Below, one piece after another: positions 49,994-58,844 of a stretch of 64,000 nucleotides of DNA. The notes under the pieces are model-generated. The model made no database searches, had not been told where the DNA came from, and worked only from the letters and a program-made list of their open reading frames with translations. Source of the stretch: Micromonospora parathelypteridis (GTDB lineage Bacteria; Actinomycetota; Actinomycetes; Mycobacteriales; Micromonosporaceae); assembly GCF_014201145.1 (NCBI RefSeq), contig NZ_JACHDP010000001.1, positions 1,984,001-2,048,000 of the forward strand. The letters run 5' to 3'. Each line of letters begins with the position of its first letter. Positions within the stretch are counted from its first letter, which is position 1. The position numbers and the translations under genes were made by a program.

Positions 49994-51055
49994 TCACCAG
50001 GTCGTGGGCTGGTCCAGGTGCTCGGCGACCTGCGCCCCGCCCAGCACGACTGCCGCGTCGTCCTCGGTGTACCCCTGGACCGGCCAGCCGAAGTCGGCGG
50101 TCAAGTGTGCCTTGGGGAAGCCGAGCAGCTCGAACTTCCCACTCTGGGAATCGATCAGGGCCAGTTTGCCGCCGATCGTCCGGTTTCCCCCGGTGCGACT
50201 GTCGGTGATGCTGGTCGCGTACTGCAGTTCGACCTGAATGCCGCCGGGGGTCGGGCCGGAGACCACCATCTGCACCCCGAACGCCGCCGGGAACGGTGCC
50301 ACCGTCACCTCGCACCTGCTGATCTGGGTGCCCGCCGGCAGCGCGGTGAGCCGCAGCGGGCCTCCGCAGCGGTGCGCCTGGTCGAGCCGCAGCGCGGCGG
50401 CCACGTCGAACAGGTCCCGCTCATCCGCACCGTTGACGCTGGCCCGCGCGTACACCCCGGGTGCGGGTTGCCAGTGCCGCAGCCAGACCATGACGCCGTA
50501 GGGCCCCTCGGCGTGCGACACCGATCCGTCGAAGACGCCGTCCTTGACCAGCTCCGGCACCAGCGCCGGCAGGCCCTGGGCGCGCCTGGGCAGCGCGTCG
50601 GCGGACGCGGCCAACTCCAGGGTGACGGTGCGTCCACCGACGTCGAGCCGTGCCATCTCCACGCCGCTCTGCACCGACCAGGAGAGGTAGCGGGGCCCGT
50701 CCGGGGCGAACCCGAAGTGCAGCACGTCGGGGTCGGCGCCGACCCGGTCGGGCCGGGCGGCCGCACCCGGTACGCCGTCGGCCCGGGGCGGCAGCACGCG
50801 CACCACGGGGTCAGCCGGCAGGCCCGGCCCGGGCAGTACGACGCCCGGACCGGATTCGGGCAGTTTCACCGGACCGATGGCCGCGCCCGCGCCGAGCACC
50901 GCCACCACCCCGAGCACGATGCCAGCGACGGTGCGTCGACGACGGATCCGGGCGCGGCCCTGGGACACCGCGACAGTCAGCAGCCGGTCGGTGTCCACGC
51001 TGCCCTCGGCGCGCTCGCGCAGCGTCTGATCGATCCGCTGGTCGAGGTCGTTCAC
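49994..51055 (-). CDS. Membrane protein encoded with an ECF sigma factor (likely anti-sigma)
   Basis: A 353-residue protein with a short cytoplasmic N-terminus (NDLDQRIDQTLRERAEG), one membrane helix (about 38-58, TVAGIVLGVVAVLGAGAAIG) and a large extracellular domain with no family I recognise. Position and topology suit an anti-sigma factor for the gene upstream. The usual zinc anti-sigma motif (HxxxCxxC) is absent. Start GTG 51055 overlaps the sigma stop as GTGA, so the two are translationally coupled. The longer frame to 51421 lies inside the sigma gene and is rejected. Confidence 0.82.
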   Translation of the reverse strand: MNDLDQRIDQTLRERAEGSVDTDRLLTVAVSQGRARIRRRRTVAGIVLGVVAVLGAGAAIGPVKLPESGPGVVLPGPGLPADPVVRVLPPRADGVPGAAARPDRVGADPDVLHFGFAPDGPRYLSWSVQSGVEMARLDVGGRTVTLELAASADALPRRAQGLPALVPELVKDGVFDGSVSHAEGPYGVMVWLRHWQPAPGVYARASVNGADERDLFDVAAALRLDQAHRCGGPLRLTALPAGTQISRCEVTVAPFPAAFGVQMVVSGPTPGGIQVELQYATSITDSRTGGNRTIGGKLALIDSQSGKFELLGFPKAHLTADFGWPVQGYTEDDAAVVLGGAQVAEHLDQPTTW

Positions 51056-51546
51056 GGTCGGCTCCCGTTCGTGGCCGGGGCACCGCAGCGCTCCCGGAGG
51101 TTGGCGAGCGCCCGCATCGCGTGAGTGCGGACGGTGACCGGCGAGCAGTCCAGGATCTGGGCGATCGTCGCGTCGTCGAGGTCCTCGTAGTAGCGCAGCA
51201 CCAGCACCGCCCGCTGGCGGTCGGGCAGGCCGAGGATCAGGCGCCACATCTCGTCCCGGTCGGCCGCTTCGCCGCCGAGGTCGCCGCGGTGCGCCCGTTC
51301 GGCGAAGGTGTCGACGACCAGCTCGCGGCTCGATCGGCGGCGCCACCAGGAGTTGTTGGCGTTGACCAGCATCCGGCGCACGTACACGTCGGGCCGGTCG
51401 GCGCGGGCGATCTTGCGCCACTGCACGTACGCCTGGGACAGCACCTCCTGGGTGAGGTCCTCGGCCCGGTGCTCGTCACCGGTCAGCAACCGGGCGAGCC
51501 GGACCAGCGCCGGGCCCCGGCTGCTGACGTACTCCTCGAAGGTCAC
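51052..51546 (-). CDS. ECF sigma factor, SigE-like actinobacterial family
   Basis: A 164-residue extracytoplasmic-function sigma factor. Region 2 is FEEYVSSRGPALVRLARLLTGDEHRAEDLTQEVLSQAY with the -10-recognising YVRRMLVNANNSWWRR. Region 4 is GLPDRQRAVLVLRYYEDLDDATIAQILDCSPVTVRTHAMRAL. The two regions are joined by a short linker with no extra domains. The SigE label here means the actinomycete SigE-family, which reads many small regulons. Start GTG 51546 has GCAGG close by. The downstream coupled membrane protein is its probable partner. Target promoters are unknown. Confidence 0.92.
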   Translation of the reverse strand: MTFEEYVSSRGPALVRLARLLTGDEHRAEDLTQEVLSQAYVQWRKIARADRPDVYVRRMLVNANNSWWRRRSSRELVVDTFAERAHRGDLGGEAADRDEMWRLILGLPDRQRAVLVLRYYEDLDDATIAQILDCSPVTVRTHAMRALANLRERCGAPATNGSRP

Positions 51547-51586
51547 ACCCTGCAGACGCAGTGGGCACCCTCCGGCGTTGACCCGG

Positions 51587-53377
51587 TCAGCGGTGCGAGT
51601 GGTCGCGGAAGCCGCGGCGGGTCTTGCGGCCCAGGTAGCCGGCGGTGACCAGGTGCTCCAGCAGCGGCGCGGGCGCGAAGCCCGGCTCGCGCAACTCCAG
51701 GTACAGCTCGCGCTGAATCGCCAGCGCGACGTCCAGCCCGACGACGTCGAGCAACTCGAAGGGGCCCATCGGGTAGCCGCAGCCCAGCTTCATCGCGTGG
51801 TCGATGTCGTCGGCCGTGGAGTAGCTGGCCTCCAGCATCTTGACCGCGTCGTTGAGGTACGGGAAGAGCAGCGCGTTCACGATGAACCCGGACCGGTCGC
51901 CGCAGACCACGGCGGTCTTGCCGAGCGCGGCGCAGACCGCACGGGCGGTGGCGGTGGCCTCCGGGGAGGTGCGGATGGTGCGGACCACCTCGACCAGCGG
52001 CATGACCGGCGCCGGGTTGAAGAAGTGCAGCCCCACCACGTCGGCCGGCCGGTGGGTGGCCATCGCCACGTCGATCACCGGCAGCGAGGAGGTCGTGGTG
52101 GCCAGCACCACGCCCGGCTTGCAGATCTCGTCGAGGCTCGCGAAGAGCGCCTTCTTCACGCTCAATTCCTCGACCACGGCCTCGACCACGAGGTCGACGT
52201 CGGCGAGGTGGTCGAGCGTGGCCGACCAGCTGATCCGGCCCAGCGCCGCGTCCCGGTCGGCCTCGGTGAGCTTGCCGCGCACCACGCCCTTGTTGAGCGA
52301 GGTCTTGACCGCCTCGCAGACCGTCGCGGACTTCTCCATGCCCCGGGTCACCGAGACGACCTCGTAGCCGGCCTTCGCGAAGACCTCGATGATCCCGGTG
52401 GCCATCGTCCCGGAGCCCACCACGCCGACCTTGGCGATGGCGCGCGCGCCGTCGCCGAGCCCGGCCTCCGTCGTCAGCGGCGTCGCCTCGTCCGGTACGA
52501 CCACCGGCGAGCCGGGCCGCTCGTAGGTGTAGAAGCCCCGTCCGGACTTCCGACCGAGCAGACCCGCCGTCACCATCTGCTTGAGCAGCGGCACCGGGGC
52601 GTGCCTGCGGTCCCGCCCGCCGCGCCGGTACATGGTGTCCAGAATCTCGTACGCGGTGTCCAGACCGATCAGATCCATCAGTGCCAGTGGGCCCATCGGC
52701 AGGCCGCAACCGAGCTTCATCGCGGCGTCGATGTCCTCCCGGGTCGCGTAGTGCGACTCGAACATGCCGACCGCGTGGTTGAGGTAGCCGAAGAGCAACG
52801 CGTTGGCGATGAAGCCGGCCCGGTCGTTGATGGTGACGTCGACCTTGCCGAGCCGGGCGCAGAGCGCCTCGACGTCGGCGACCACCTCGGGTGCGGTGAC
52901 GACCGTGCGGACCACCTCGACCAGCTTCATCACGGGAGCCGGGTTGAAGAAGTGGATGCCGATCACCTGGTTGGGCCGGGTGGTGGCCACCGAGATCTCG
53001 GTGACGCTCAGCGACGAGGTGTTGGTGGCGAGGATGGTCTCCGGCCGGCAGATGCGGTCCAACTCGGCGAAGATCCGCTGTTTGAGGTCCAGGTGCTCGG
53101 GCACCGCCTCGATGACCAGATCGACGGAGTGCAGCGCGTCCAGCCCGGCCGCGAAGTGCACCCGCTCGTGCAGGGCGTCGCGGTCGGCCGCGGCGAGTTT
53201 GCCCTTCGCGACCGCCCGGTCGGTGGAGCGGGTGAGGGTGGCCCGACCGCGCTCCAGCGCCGGCTCGGAGATCTCGACCGCCACCACGTCGATGCCGTTG
53301 CGGGCGAAGACCTCGACGATGCCGGCACCCATGGTGCCCAGCCCCACCACACCCACGGTGCTGAACTCGCGCGCCAC
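51587..53377 (-). CDS. 3-hydroxyacyl-CoA dehydrogenase, tandem duplicate
   Basis: A 596-residue protein made of two full 3-hydroxybutyryl-CoA dehydrogenase modules of about 290 residues each, where most members have one. Module 1 has GLGTMG (12-17), module 2 GSGTMA near 315. Both keep HFFNPAPVM with the catalytic His, the NTSSL or TTSSL motif, and the C-terminal MKLGCG(L/Y)PMGP. The enzyme oxidises 3-hydroxyacyl-CoA with NAD(P) or reduces acetoacetyl-CoA. GTG 53377 has GGGAGG 6 nt upstream and lies 32 bp from a copy of the acyl-CoA operator. It is distinct from the single-module hbd at 62.7 kb. Confidence 0.93.
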   Translation of the reverse strand: MAREFSTVGVVGLGTMGAGIVEVFARNGIDVVAVEISEPALERGRATLTRSTDRAVAKGKLAAADRDALHERVHFAAGLDALHSVDLVIEAVPEHLDLKQRIFAELDRICRPETILATNTSSLSVTEISVATTRPNQVIGIHFFNPAPVMKLVEVVRTVVTAPEVVADVEALCARLGKVDVTINDRAGFIANALLFGYLNHAVGMFESHYATREDIDAAMKLGCGLPMGPLALMDLIGLDTAYEILDTMYRRGGRDRRHAPVPLLKQMVTAGLLGRKSGRGFYTYERPGSPVVVPDEATPLTTEAGLGDGARAIAKVGVVGSGTMATGIIEVFAKAGYEVVSVTRGMEKSATVCEAVKTSLNKGVVRGKLTEADRDAALGRISWSATLDHLADVDLVVEAVVEELSVKKALFASLDEICKPGVVLATTTSSLPVIDVAMATHRPADVVGLHFFNPAPVMPLVEVVRTIRTSPEATATARAVCAALGKTAVVCGDRSGFIVNALLFPYLNDAVKMLEASYSTADDIDHAMKLGCGYPMGPFELLDVVGLDVALAIQRELYLELREPGFAPAPLLEHLVTAGYLGRKTRRGFRDHSHR

Positions 53378-53408
53378 GACCGGCCTCCCCAGACACTCCG
53401 CCCGGCCC

Positions 53409-53424
53409 CTGAACGGCCGATTAG
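53409..53424. promoter_or_regulatory. Candidate acyl-CoA regulon operator, tandem dehydrogenase
   Basis: CTGAACGGCCGATTAG; reverse complement CTAATCGGCCGTTCAG. It lies 32 bp upstream of the GTG start and is centred on a perfect GGCC. Confidence 0.72.
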
Positions 53425-53503
53425 GTTATGCGCGCGAGTCTGCCACGTGACGTTCGGTTGTCGAGACGCCGTGGCTAATTTCACCCACGACGACGCAGGG
53501 CCG

Positions 53504-53557
53504 CTAGGCGGCGGGCGACGCGGGAGGTGCTAGGCGGCGGGCGACGCGGGGGTGCTA
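53504..53557 (-). repeat. Tandem duplication at the 3' end of the hydrolase gene
   Basis: The sequence CTAGGCGGCGGGC occurs at 53504, 53530 and 53555, the last holding the real stop codon (TAG on the minus strand). The copies are 26 and 25 bp apart. Confidence 0.85.
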
Positions 53558-54628
53558 GGCGGCGGGCACGGTGGTCAGTGCCAGCAGCTCCGCGACGAAC
53601 TCCGCCGGGCGCTCCAGGTGCGGGCTGTGACCGCAGCCGGGCAGCACCACCTCGTGGTACGCGCCGCCGGCCGCCGCGTACCTCTCCAGCACCGCGCGGG
53701 TCTGGCCGATCATCGGCTGCGGTGGGCAGGACTCCTCGCCGGGCCAGCCGGGAACGAGACCGAGGGAACCCAGGTACGCCAGGTCGAACAGCGAGGTGTC
53801 CGAGACGATGACGTCGGCGTCGCCGCGTACCCAGGTGACCGGAGGTTTGTCGGCGACGGCCACCAGCTCGTCGGCGAGCCGGAAGTGGGTCGGCGCAAGG
53901 GCGTTGAGCACCCCGCGCTCGCCCGGCGCGGTGCCCGGCCAGTTCTCCGAGGGCACCGCCGTGCCCGGGTAGTTGTCGTCCCCGGTGGCGGTGGAGAGCA
54001 CAGTGTCCAGCAGCAGATCCTCGTCGGTGCCCAGCGAGGCGGGATCGGCCACATAGGTGGCTCGCAGGACGGCGCGCGGGCTGGCCGGGGCGTCCGCGCT
54101 CCGATCGCCGGCCGCGAGCCGGGCGACGAAGTCCGGGTTCGCCGTGCCGGCGCCGGTGCCGGCGAAGTCGGGGGTGGTCGGCGTGCCGGTCAGGTCGCGG
54201 GTGCCACCGAAGCCGTACGGGGAGACCGGTGCCGCGAGCAGCACCGCGTTCACCCGGTGCGGGTGGTCGACCAGCAGTTGCATCGCCACTCCGCCGCCGA
54301 GGGAGTGCCCGACCACCACCGGGCGGGCGTTGCTGACGCCGAAGAGCGTCGGGTCGTCCAGCAGGGCGGCCACGTCGTCGGCGAAGTCCCGCAGGCCCCG
54401 CCTGGCGTCGACCGGTGCCGTCGCGGAGTCGCCGTACCCCCGCAGATCGGGGGCGACCACCCGCAGCGTCGGCGGCAGGCGCCGGATCAGCGGCTCCCAG
54501 AACGGCGCGGACGAGCAGTTGCCGTGGATCAGCAGCACCGGGGTGCCGTCCGGCGGGCCGGCCACCCGTACCGCCTGGGTGATGCCGTTCGCCGTCACGG
54601 TCCGCTGCTCGGTTTCCATCCGCGGCAT
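53555..54628 (-). CDS. Alpha/beta hydrolase
   Basis: A 357-residue alpha/beta hydrolase with LLIHGNCSSAPFWEPL (oxyanion region), VVVGHSLGGGVAMQLL (nucleophile Ser) and GCGHSPHLERP (catalytic His). The acidic residue is probably in RGDADVIVSD. It resembles epoxide-hydrolase and esterase-type members; the substrate is unknown. The start is uncertain: ATG 54628 and ATG 54619 are both close to residue 1 of the conserved part, and the longer frame to 54685 has no ribosome site. The 3' end shows tandem duplication of the terminal codons and stop. Confidence 0.8.
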   Translation of the reverse strand: MPRMETEQRTVTANGITQAVRVAGPPDGTPVLLIHGNCSSAPFWEPLIRRLPPTLRVVAPDLRGYGDSATAPVDARRGLRDFADDVAALLDDPTLFGVSNARPVVVGHSLGGGVAMQLLVDHPHRVNAVLLAAPVSPYGFGGTRDLTGTPTTPDFAGTGAGTANPDFVARLAAGDRSADAPASPRAVLRATYVADPASLGTDEDLLLDTVLSTATGDDNYPGTAVPSENWPGTAPGERGVLNALAPTHFRLADELVAVADKPPVTWVRGDADVIVSDTSLFDLAYLGSLGLVPGWPGEESCPPQPMIGQTRAVLERYAAAGGAYHEVVLPGCGHSPHLERPAEFVAELLALTTVPAA

Positions 54629-54773
54629 GCTGCCACGCCCGCCTCCGCCGGTCCAGGTGTCCGACAGCCATCCCGGGCGCGGCACAGGTGTGGGCCACGC
54701 CCGGGTCGGCGTGCGGTCAGGTGCCGGAAGCGCCCTTGTCGTCGCGAGGCGATGACACGGACCCCTCCGACAC

Positions 54774-55190
54774 TCAGCGGCGGGCGCCCGGAGGCACGGC
54801 CAACGGCAGCGGAAGTGTCGGTCGGACGTCCCGCCGGGGCGGGCCGAAGCTGAGCCCCACCGGATCGGTGTGCGCCACCCCTGGGTCGAACAGGCGCAGC
54901 TCGGTGCGGCCGAGCCGGATCACGTCACCGTCGGAGAGACGTTCCAACTCGGTGATTCGGCGATCGTTGAGCCAGGTGCCGTTGGTCGAGCCGAGGTCCC
55001 GCAGCGACGGGCCCTCGGGGGCCAGCCACACCTCCGCGTGGCGACGGCTCAGATGCGGGTCACCGATGACAACGTGGCCGGTCGGTGCCCGGCCGATCAC
55101 TTGCGGTTCGACTCGCAGTCGAAAACTCGCCCCGCGCATCGGCCCGCCCGCGACGGTCAACAGCGGTAAAAGCTCCGGATGTTCCTCCAT
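54774..55190 (-). CDS. FHA domain protein
   Basis: A 138-residue protein with a forkhead-associated domain that binds phosphothreonine. The core patches are VIGRAPTGHVVIGDPHLSRRHAEV and LRDLGSTNGTWLNDRRI, with the binding Arg, Ser, and Asn-Gly all present. It probably takes part in Ser/Thr kinase signalling, although no kinase gene is here. The last 25 residues are disordered. ATG 55190 (MEEHPELLPLL) is preferred; GTG 55208 is in frame. The gap of 256 nt to the next gene is divergent and shows no clear operator. Confidence 0.9.
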   Translation of the reverse strand: MEEHPELLPLLTVAGGPMRGASFRLRVEPQVIGRAPTGHVVIGDPHLSRRHAEVWLAPEGPSLRDLGSTNGTWLNDRRITELERLSDGDVIRLGRTELRLFDPGVAHTDPVGLSFGPPRRDVRPTLPLPLAVPPGARR

Positions 55191-55446
55191 GGACAGTCTG
55201 CCCTCCACCCCACACCGTTACTCCGCGCGTCAGCCTGCCACCAGACGGTAATCATCAGTACCGACCGCGCGGTCAGCTCCTCGTGACCTCCCGACCATCC
55301 ACGGTTCGACGATTCGGACGGGCTACCTCTGTCATCGATGCCCTGAGCTGCACTGATCAACGATCGAGCGAGGCCACGTGACGCCGGTCCCGCCACCCGG
55401 GATCGAGGACCTACCGGTGAGTAATCCTCGGGTCTAGACTTCCGCC

Positions 55447-56943
55447 ATGACGGCTGTGCATGTCCCGGGTCTCCCGGTCATCGAGGCGGGTCGGTTGATC
55501 TCCACGAGCCCGGCCACCGGCGCTGAGGCAGGCCGCTTTCCGGTCGCCACCGACGCCGACGTGCGGGGGGCCGTCGACCGCGCCCGCGCCTCCGGCGAGT
55601 GGTGGGCCGGTCTCGGCTTCACCGGCCGCCGCGAACGGATGCTGCAGTGGCGCGCCCTGCTCGCCAAGCGGATCGAGCAGTTGGCCGAGGTGGTGCACGT
55701 CGAGGGCGGCAAGCCGATCGCCGACGCCATCGTCGAGATCGTCACCGCGATCGAGCACGTCGACTGGGCCGCCCGCAACGCCAGCCGCGTGCTCGGCCCG
55801 CGTCGGGTGCGGTCCCGGCTCATCCTCGCCGAGTTCTCCGGGCACCTCGAATACCAGCCGCACGGCGTGGTCGGCGTGATCGGGCCGTGGAACTATCCGG
55901 TCTTCACGCCGATCGGTTCCGCCGCGTACGCGCTGGCCGCCGGTAACGGCGTGGTGCTCAAGCCGAGCGAATACACGCCCGCCGCCGGCCAGTGGCTGGT
56001 GGACAGCTTCGCCGAGGTGGTGCCCGAGCAGCCGGTGTTCACCGCCGTGCACGGCCTGGGCGACGTTGGCGCCGCCCTGTGCCGCTCCGGGGTCGACAAG
56101 GTGGCCTTCACCGGCTCGACCGCCACCGCCAGGAAGGTGATGGCCGCCTGCGCCGAGACACTGACCCCGGTGCTGATCGAGGGCGGCGGCAAGGACGCGA
56201 TGATCGTCGACAGCGACGCCGACCTGGACGCCGCCGCCGAGGCGTGCGTCTGGGGCGGCATGACCAACGCGGGCCAGACCTGCATCGGCATCGAGCGGGT
56301 GTACGCCGTCGATTCGGTCTTCGACACCTTCGTCGACAAGGTGGTGGCCCGCGCCGGTCAGCTGACCGTCGGTGCGGAGGGCAGTGACATCGGCCCGATC
56401 ACCATGCCCCGACAACTCGACGTGATCCGCGGGCACATCGACGCCGCAATCGCCTCCGGCGGGCGTGCCGTGCTCGGCGGCCCGAGCGCGGTGCAGCCGC
56501 CGTACGTCCATCCGACCGTGCTCGTGGACGTCCCGGAGGAGTCTGCCGCCGTCCGGGAGGAGACCTTCGGTCCCACGCTGACCATCAGCCGGGTCCGTGA
56601 CGCCGACGAGGCCATCACCCGCGCCAACGCTCTGCCGTACGGCTTGGGCGGTTCGGTCTTCGGCCGACGACGCGCGGTGTCCATCGCGCGGCGGCTGCGC
56701 TCCGGCATGGCCTCCATCAACTCCACCCTGACCTTCGCCGGCATGTCCACTCTGCCGTTCGGCGGGGTGGGCGACTCCGGCTTCGGGCGGATCCACGGCG
56801 AGGACGGGCTACGCGAGTTCGGCCGCGCCAAGGCGATCACCCGTCGTCGCGCCCGCTCGCTGCTGCCGTCGATGACCTTCGAGCGGACCCCGACCGACGT
56901 GGCCCGGCTCGTCAAGGCAATCAAGGTGATGTACGGGAGGTAG
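55447..56943 (+). CDS. NAD(P)-dependent aldehyde dehydrogenase
   Basis: A 498-residue aldehyde dehydrogenase that oxidises an aldehyde to its acid. Catalytic Cys279 is in NAGQTCIG and the general base Glu245 in LIEGGGKDAMIV, with the cofactor motif VAFTGSTATAR and the substrate-pocket WNYP. EGGGKDAMIV and the C-terminal FAGMSTLPFGGVGDSGFGRIHG are typical of the actinomycete class related to long-chain or aromatic aldehyde enzymes. The substrate is not fixed. ATG 55447 has only a weak site upstream. It is convergent with nucS, with 12 bp between stops. Confidence 0.94.
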   Translation: MTAVHVPGLPVIEAGRLISTSPATGAEAGRFPVATDADVRGAVDRARASGEWWAGLGFTGRRERMLQWRALLAKRIEQLAEVVHVEGGKPIADAIVEIVTAIEHVDWAARNASRVLGPRRVRSRLILAEFSGHLEYQPHGVVGVIGPWNYPVFTPIGSAAYALAAGNGVVLKPSEYTPAAGQWLVDSFAEVVPEQPVFTAVHGLGDVGAALCRSGVDKVAFTGSTATARKVMAACAETLTPVLIEGGGKDAMIVDSDADLDAAAEACVWGGMTNAGQTCIGIERVYAVDSVFDTFVDKVVARAGQLTVGAEGSDIGPITMPRQLDVIRGHIDAAIASGGRAVLGGPSAVQPPYVHPTVLVDVPEESAAVREETFGPTLTISRVRDADEAITRANALPYGLGGSVFGRRRAVSIARRLRSGMASINSTLTFAGMSTLPFGGVGDSGFGRIHGEDGLREFGRAKAITRRRARSLLPSMTFERTPTDVARLVKAIKVMYGR

Positions 56944-56955
56944 CAAGCGGGCCGA

Positions 56956-57615
56956 TCAGAAGAGCGTCAGCTCGTCCTTCTCGATGCCCCGCAGCTTGTC
57001 GTAGTCCACGACCACGCACCGGATGCCCCGGTCGGTGGCGAGCACCCGCGCCTGCGGCTTGATCTCCTGAGCGGCGAAGACCCCGGCAACGGGGCTGAGT
57101 AGCGGGTCGCGGTTCATCAACTCGAGATAGCGGGTCAACTGCTCCACCCCGTCGATGTCGCCACGCCGCTTGACCTCGATGGCGACCGCGGCGGAGTTGG
57201 CGTCCCGGCAGAGCAGGTCGACCGGGCCGATCGCCGTCATGTACTCGCGGCGGACCAGCGTGAACCCCTCACCCAACACACCAGGGTTGGCGGCCAACAA
57301 CTCCTGCAGGTGCGCCTCCACCCCGTCCTTGCGCAGGCCCGGATCCACACCCAACTCGTACGAGGTGTCCTGGAAGATCTCCTCCAGGGTGATCCGTAGC
57401 TCCTCGCCAGCCTTGTTGACCACCCGCCACACACCGGGGGCCTCCTCCAGCCGACACGGCGGGCTCATCCAGTTCAACGGCTTGTACGCCCGGTCGTCGG
57501 CGTGAATGGACACCGACCCGTCCGCCTTCACCATCAGCAACCGGGTGGCCAGCGGCAGGTGAGCCGAGAGCCGTCCGACATAGTCCACCGAGCACTTCGC
57601 AATGACCAACCGCAC
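56956..57615 (-). CDS. nucS: Mismatch-specific endonuclease NucS
   Basis: A 219-residue nuclease that cleaves mismatched DNA in the non-canonical repair pathway of Actinobacteria, which lack MutS/MutL. The start [16 protein letters not shown], the PD-(D/E)xK-type active site ([10 protein letters not shown] and VAIEVKRRG) and the last residues ELTLF, a beta-clamp-binding tail, are all characteristic. GTG 57615 fixes the start; a longer frame to 57660 is excluded by family length. Single-copy core gene. Confidence 0.97.
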   Translation of the reverse strand: MRLVIAKCSVDYVGRLSAHLPLATRLLMVKADGSVSIHADDRAYKPLNWMSPPCRLEEAPGVWRVVNKAGEELRITLEEIFQDTSYELGVDPGLRKDGVEAHLQELLAANPGVLGEGFTLVRREYMTAIGPVDLLCRDANSAAVAIEVKRRGDIDGVEQLTRYLELMNRDPLLSPVAGVFAAQEIKPQARVLATDRGIRCVVVDYDKLRGIEKDELTLF

Positions 57616-57686
57616 CCGACGAGGGTAGCCGAGCACCCGCCGGTCGCCACCGAGCGGCACTGGCGCGTCGATGCGATGCTGAGACC

Positions 57687-58304
57687 GTGTTCGAAGTCCT
57701 CACCGGCACCGGTCTCGCCGCCTCGGCGGGCCTGAACGCCTACATACCCCTGCTCATCCTCGGTCTACTCAGCCGCTACTCCGACCTGATCGACCTTCCG
57801 AGCGGCTGGAACTGGCTCGGCAACGGCTGGGTCATCGTCATCCTGGCCGTACTGCTCGCCGTGGAGGTGGTGGCGGACAAGGTGCCCGTGGTCGACCACT
57901 TCAACGACGTGGTGCAGACCGTGGTCCGGCCCACCGCCGGCGGTCTGGCCTTCGGCGCCGGGTCCTCGTCGGAGACGGTGACGGTCAGTGACCCGGGGAG
58001 CTTCTTCTCGTCGCACCAGTGGGTGCCGGTCGTCACCGGCGTTCTGCTGGCACTGGGTGTGCACCTGCTCAAGTCGGCGGCACGCCCCGTCATCAACGCG
58101 ACCACCGCCGGGTTCGGCGCCCCGGTCGCCAGCACCGCCGAGGACGCCACCAGCGTGGTGGTCTCCGTGGTCGCGATCATCCTGCCGGTGCTGGTTCTCG
58201 TCTTCCTGCTCGGTCTGGTGGTCTTCATCTTCTGGTTCGTTCGGCGACGCTCCGAACGTCGCCGGGAACGCGAAGCGGCACGCGCCGCGGGCTTCCGCGT
58301 CTGA
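57687..58304 (+). CDS. DUF4126 family membrane protein
   Basis: A 205-residue membrane protein of the DUF4126 family with about five helices: [61 protein letters not shown] and the C-terminal [24 protein letters not shown]. It ends with a basic cytoplasmic tail ([11 protein letters not shown]). [12 protein letters not shown] is conserved in the family. Function unknown. Start GTG 57687 is divergent from nucS across 71 bp, with no clear ribosome site. Confidence 0.85.
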   Translation: MFEVLTGTGLAASAGLNAYIPLLILGLLSRYSDLIDLPSGWNWLGNGWVIVILAVLLAVEVVADKVPVVDHFNDVVQTVVRPTAGGLAFGAGSSSETVTVSDPGSFFSSHQWVPVVTGVLLALGVHLLKSAARPVINATTAGFGAPVASTAEDATSVVVSVVAIILPVLVLVFLLGLVVFIFWFVRRRSERRREREAARAAGFRV

Positions 58305-58354
58305 GCCCTGGTGCCCGGCGCGCGGGGTCCGACGCTTCGACCGCCCGCGAGCAC

Positions 58355-58428
58355 GATCGACTTCATATCGCCGATGTGGGGGCATCCCGGCGAACCGATG
58401 CCCCCACATCGCCGACGCTGTGTCGATC
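58355..58428. repeat. Dispersed palindromic element, copy 3
   Basis: Arms 58355-58387 and 58396-58428, bounded by GATC, with a perfectly complementary 19-nt core containing TCGCCGATGTGGGGGCATC. It lies in the 227-nt gap between the DUF4126 and DUF1540 genes. Confidence 0.9.
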
Positions 58429-58531
58429 AGCGGCCGCAAACGCCAGTGCAAGCGCGCGGGGCGGGCGCATTCCGGGTTCCCGGGGGGCGATAAAAGCCTA
58501 GGATCGGGTCAAAAGCCTAGAGGAGGTTGGC

Positions 58532-58828
58532 ATGACTGCAGCGTTGGAGATGCCCCGAGTCCAGGAATGCGTGGTCTCCGCGTGCGCGTACAACCAGTCG
58601 GGTGACTGCCACGCCTTCGCGATCACGATCGGCAGCATGGATCACGCCCACTGCCACACCTTCGTCGAATCGCCCATCCGGGGTGGGGTGGACGGGCTGG
58701 TCGCCCAGGTGGGCGCCTGCCAGCGCTCCGACTGTCGGCACAACGAGCAGTTGGAGTGCCACGCGTCGTCCATCAAGGTCGGCCCGGACAACGATCTGGC
58801 CGACTGCATGACCTACGCCGGCCGCTGA
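58532..58828 (+). CDS. Double DUF1540 cysteine-rich protein
   Basis: A 98-residue protein with two DUF1540-type motifs, each with four cysteines. The first has Cys13, 18, 26 and 41; the second has Cys63, 68, 76 and 92 (spacing C-x4-C-x7-C-x14/15-C). These probably bind a metal, zinc or iron-sulphur. Start ATG 58532 has GAGGAGG 5 nt upstream. Function unknown; such proteins are common in actinomycetes. It is convergent with the ethylmalonyl-CoA mutase gene. Confidence 0.9.
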   Translation: MTAALEMPRVQECVVSACAYNQSGDCHAFAITIGSMDHAHCHTFVESPIRGGVDGLVAQVGACQRSDCRHNEQLECHASSIKVGPDNDLADCMTYAGR

Positions 58829-58844
58829 CCCACCGGAAGCGGGT

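Noticed and set aside
8335..57745. Further GTTCAG/CTGAACG sequences at about 8335, 19247, 29430 and 57735
   Set aside because: All are inside coding regions and lack the second half-site, so they are not counted with the six promoter copies.
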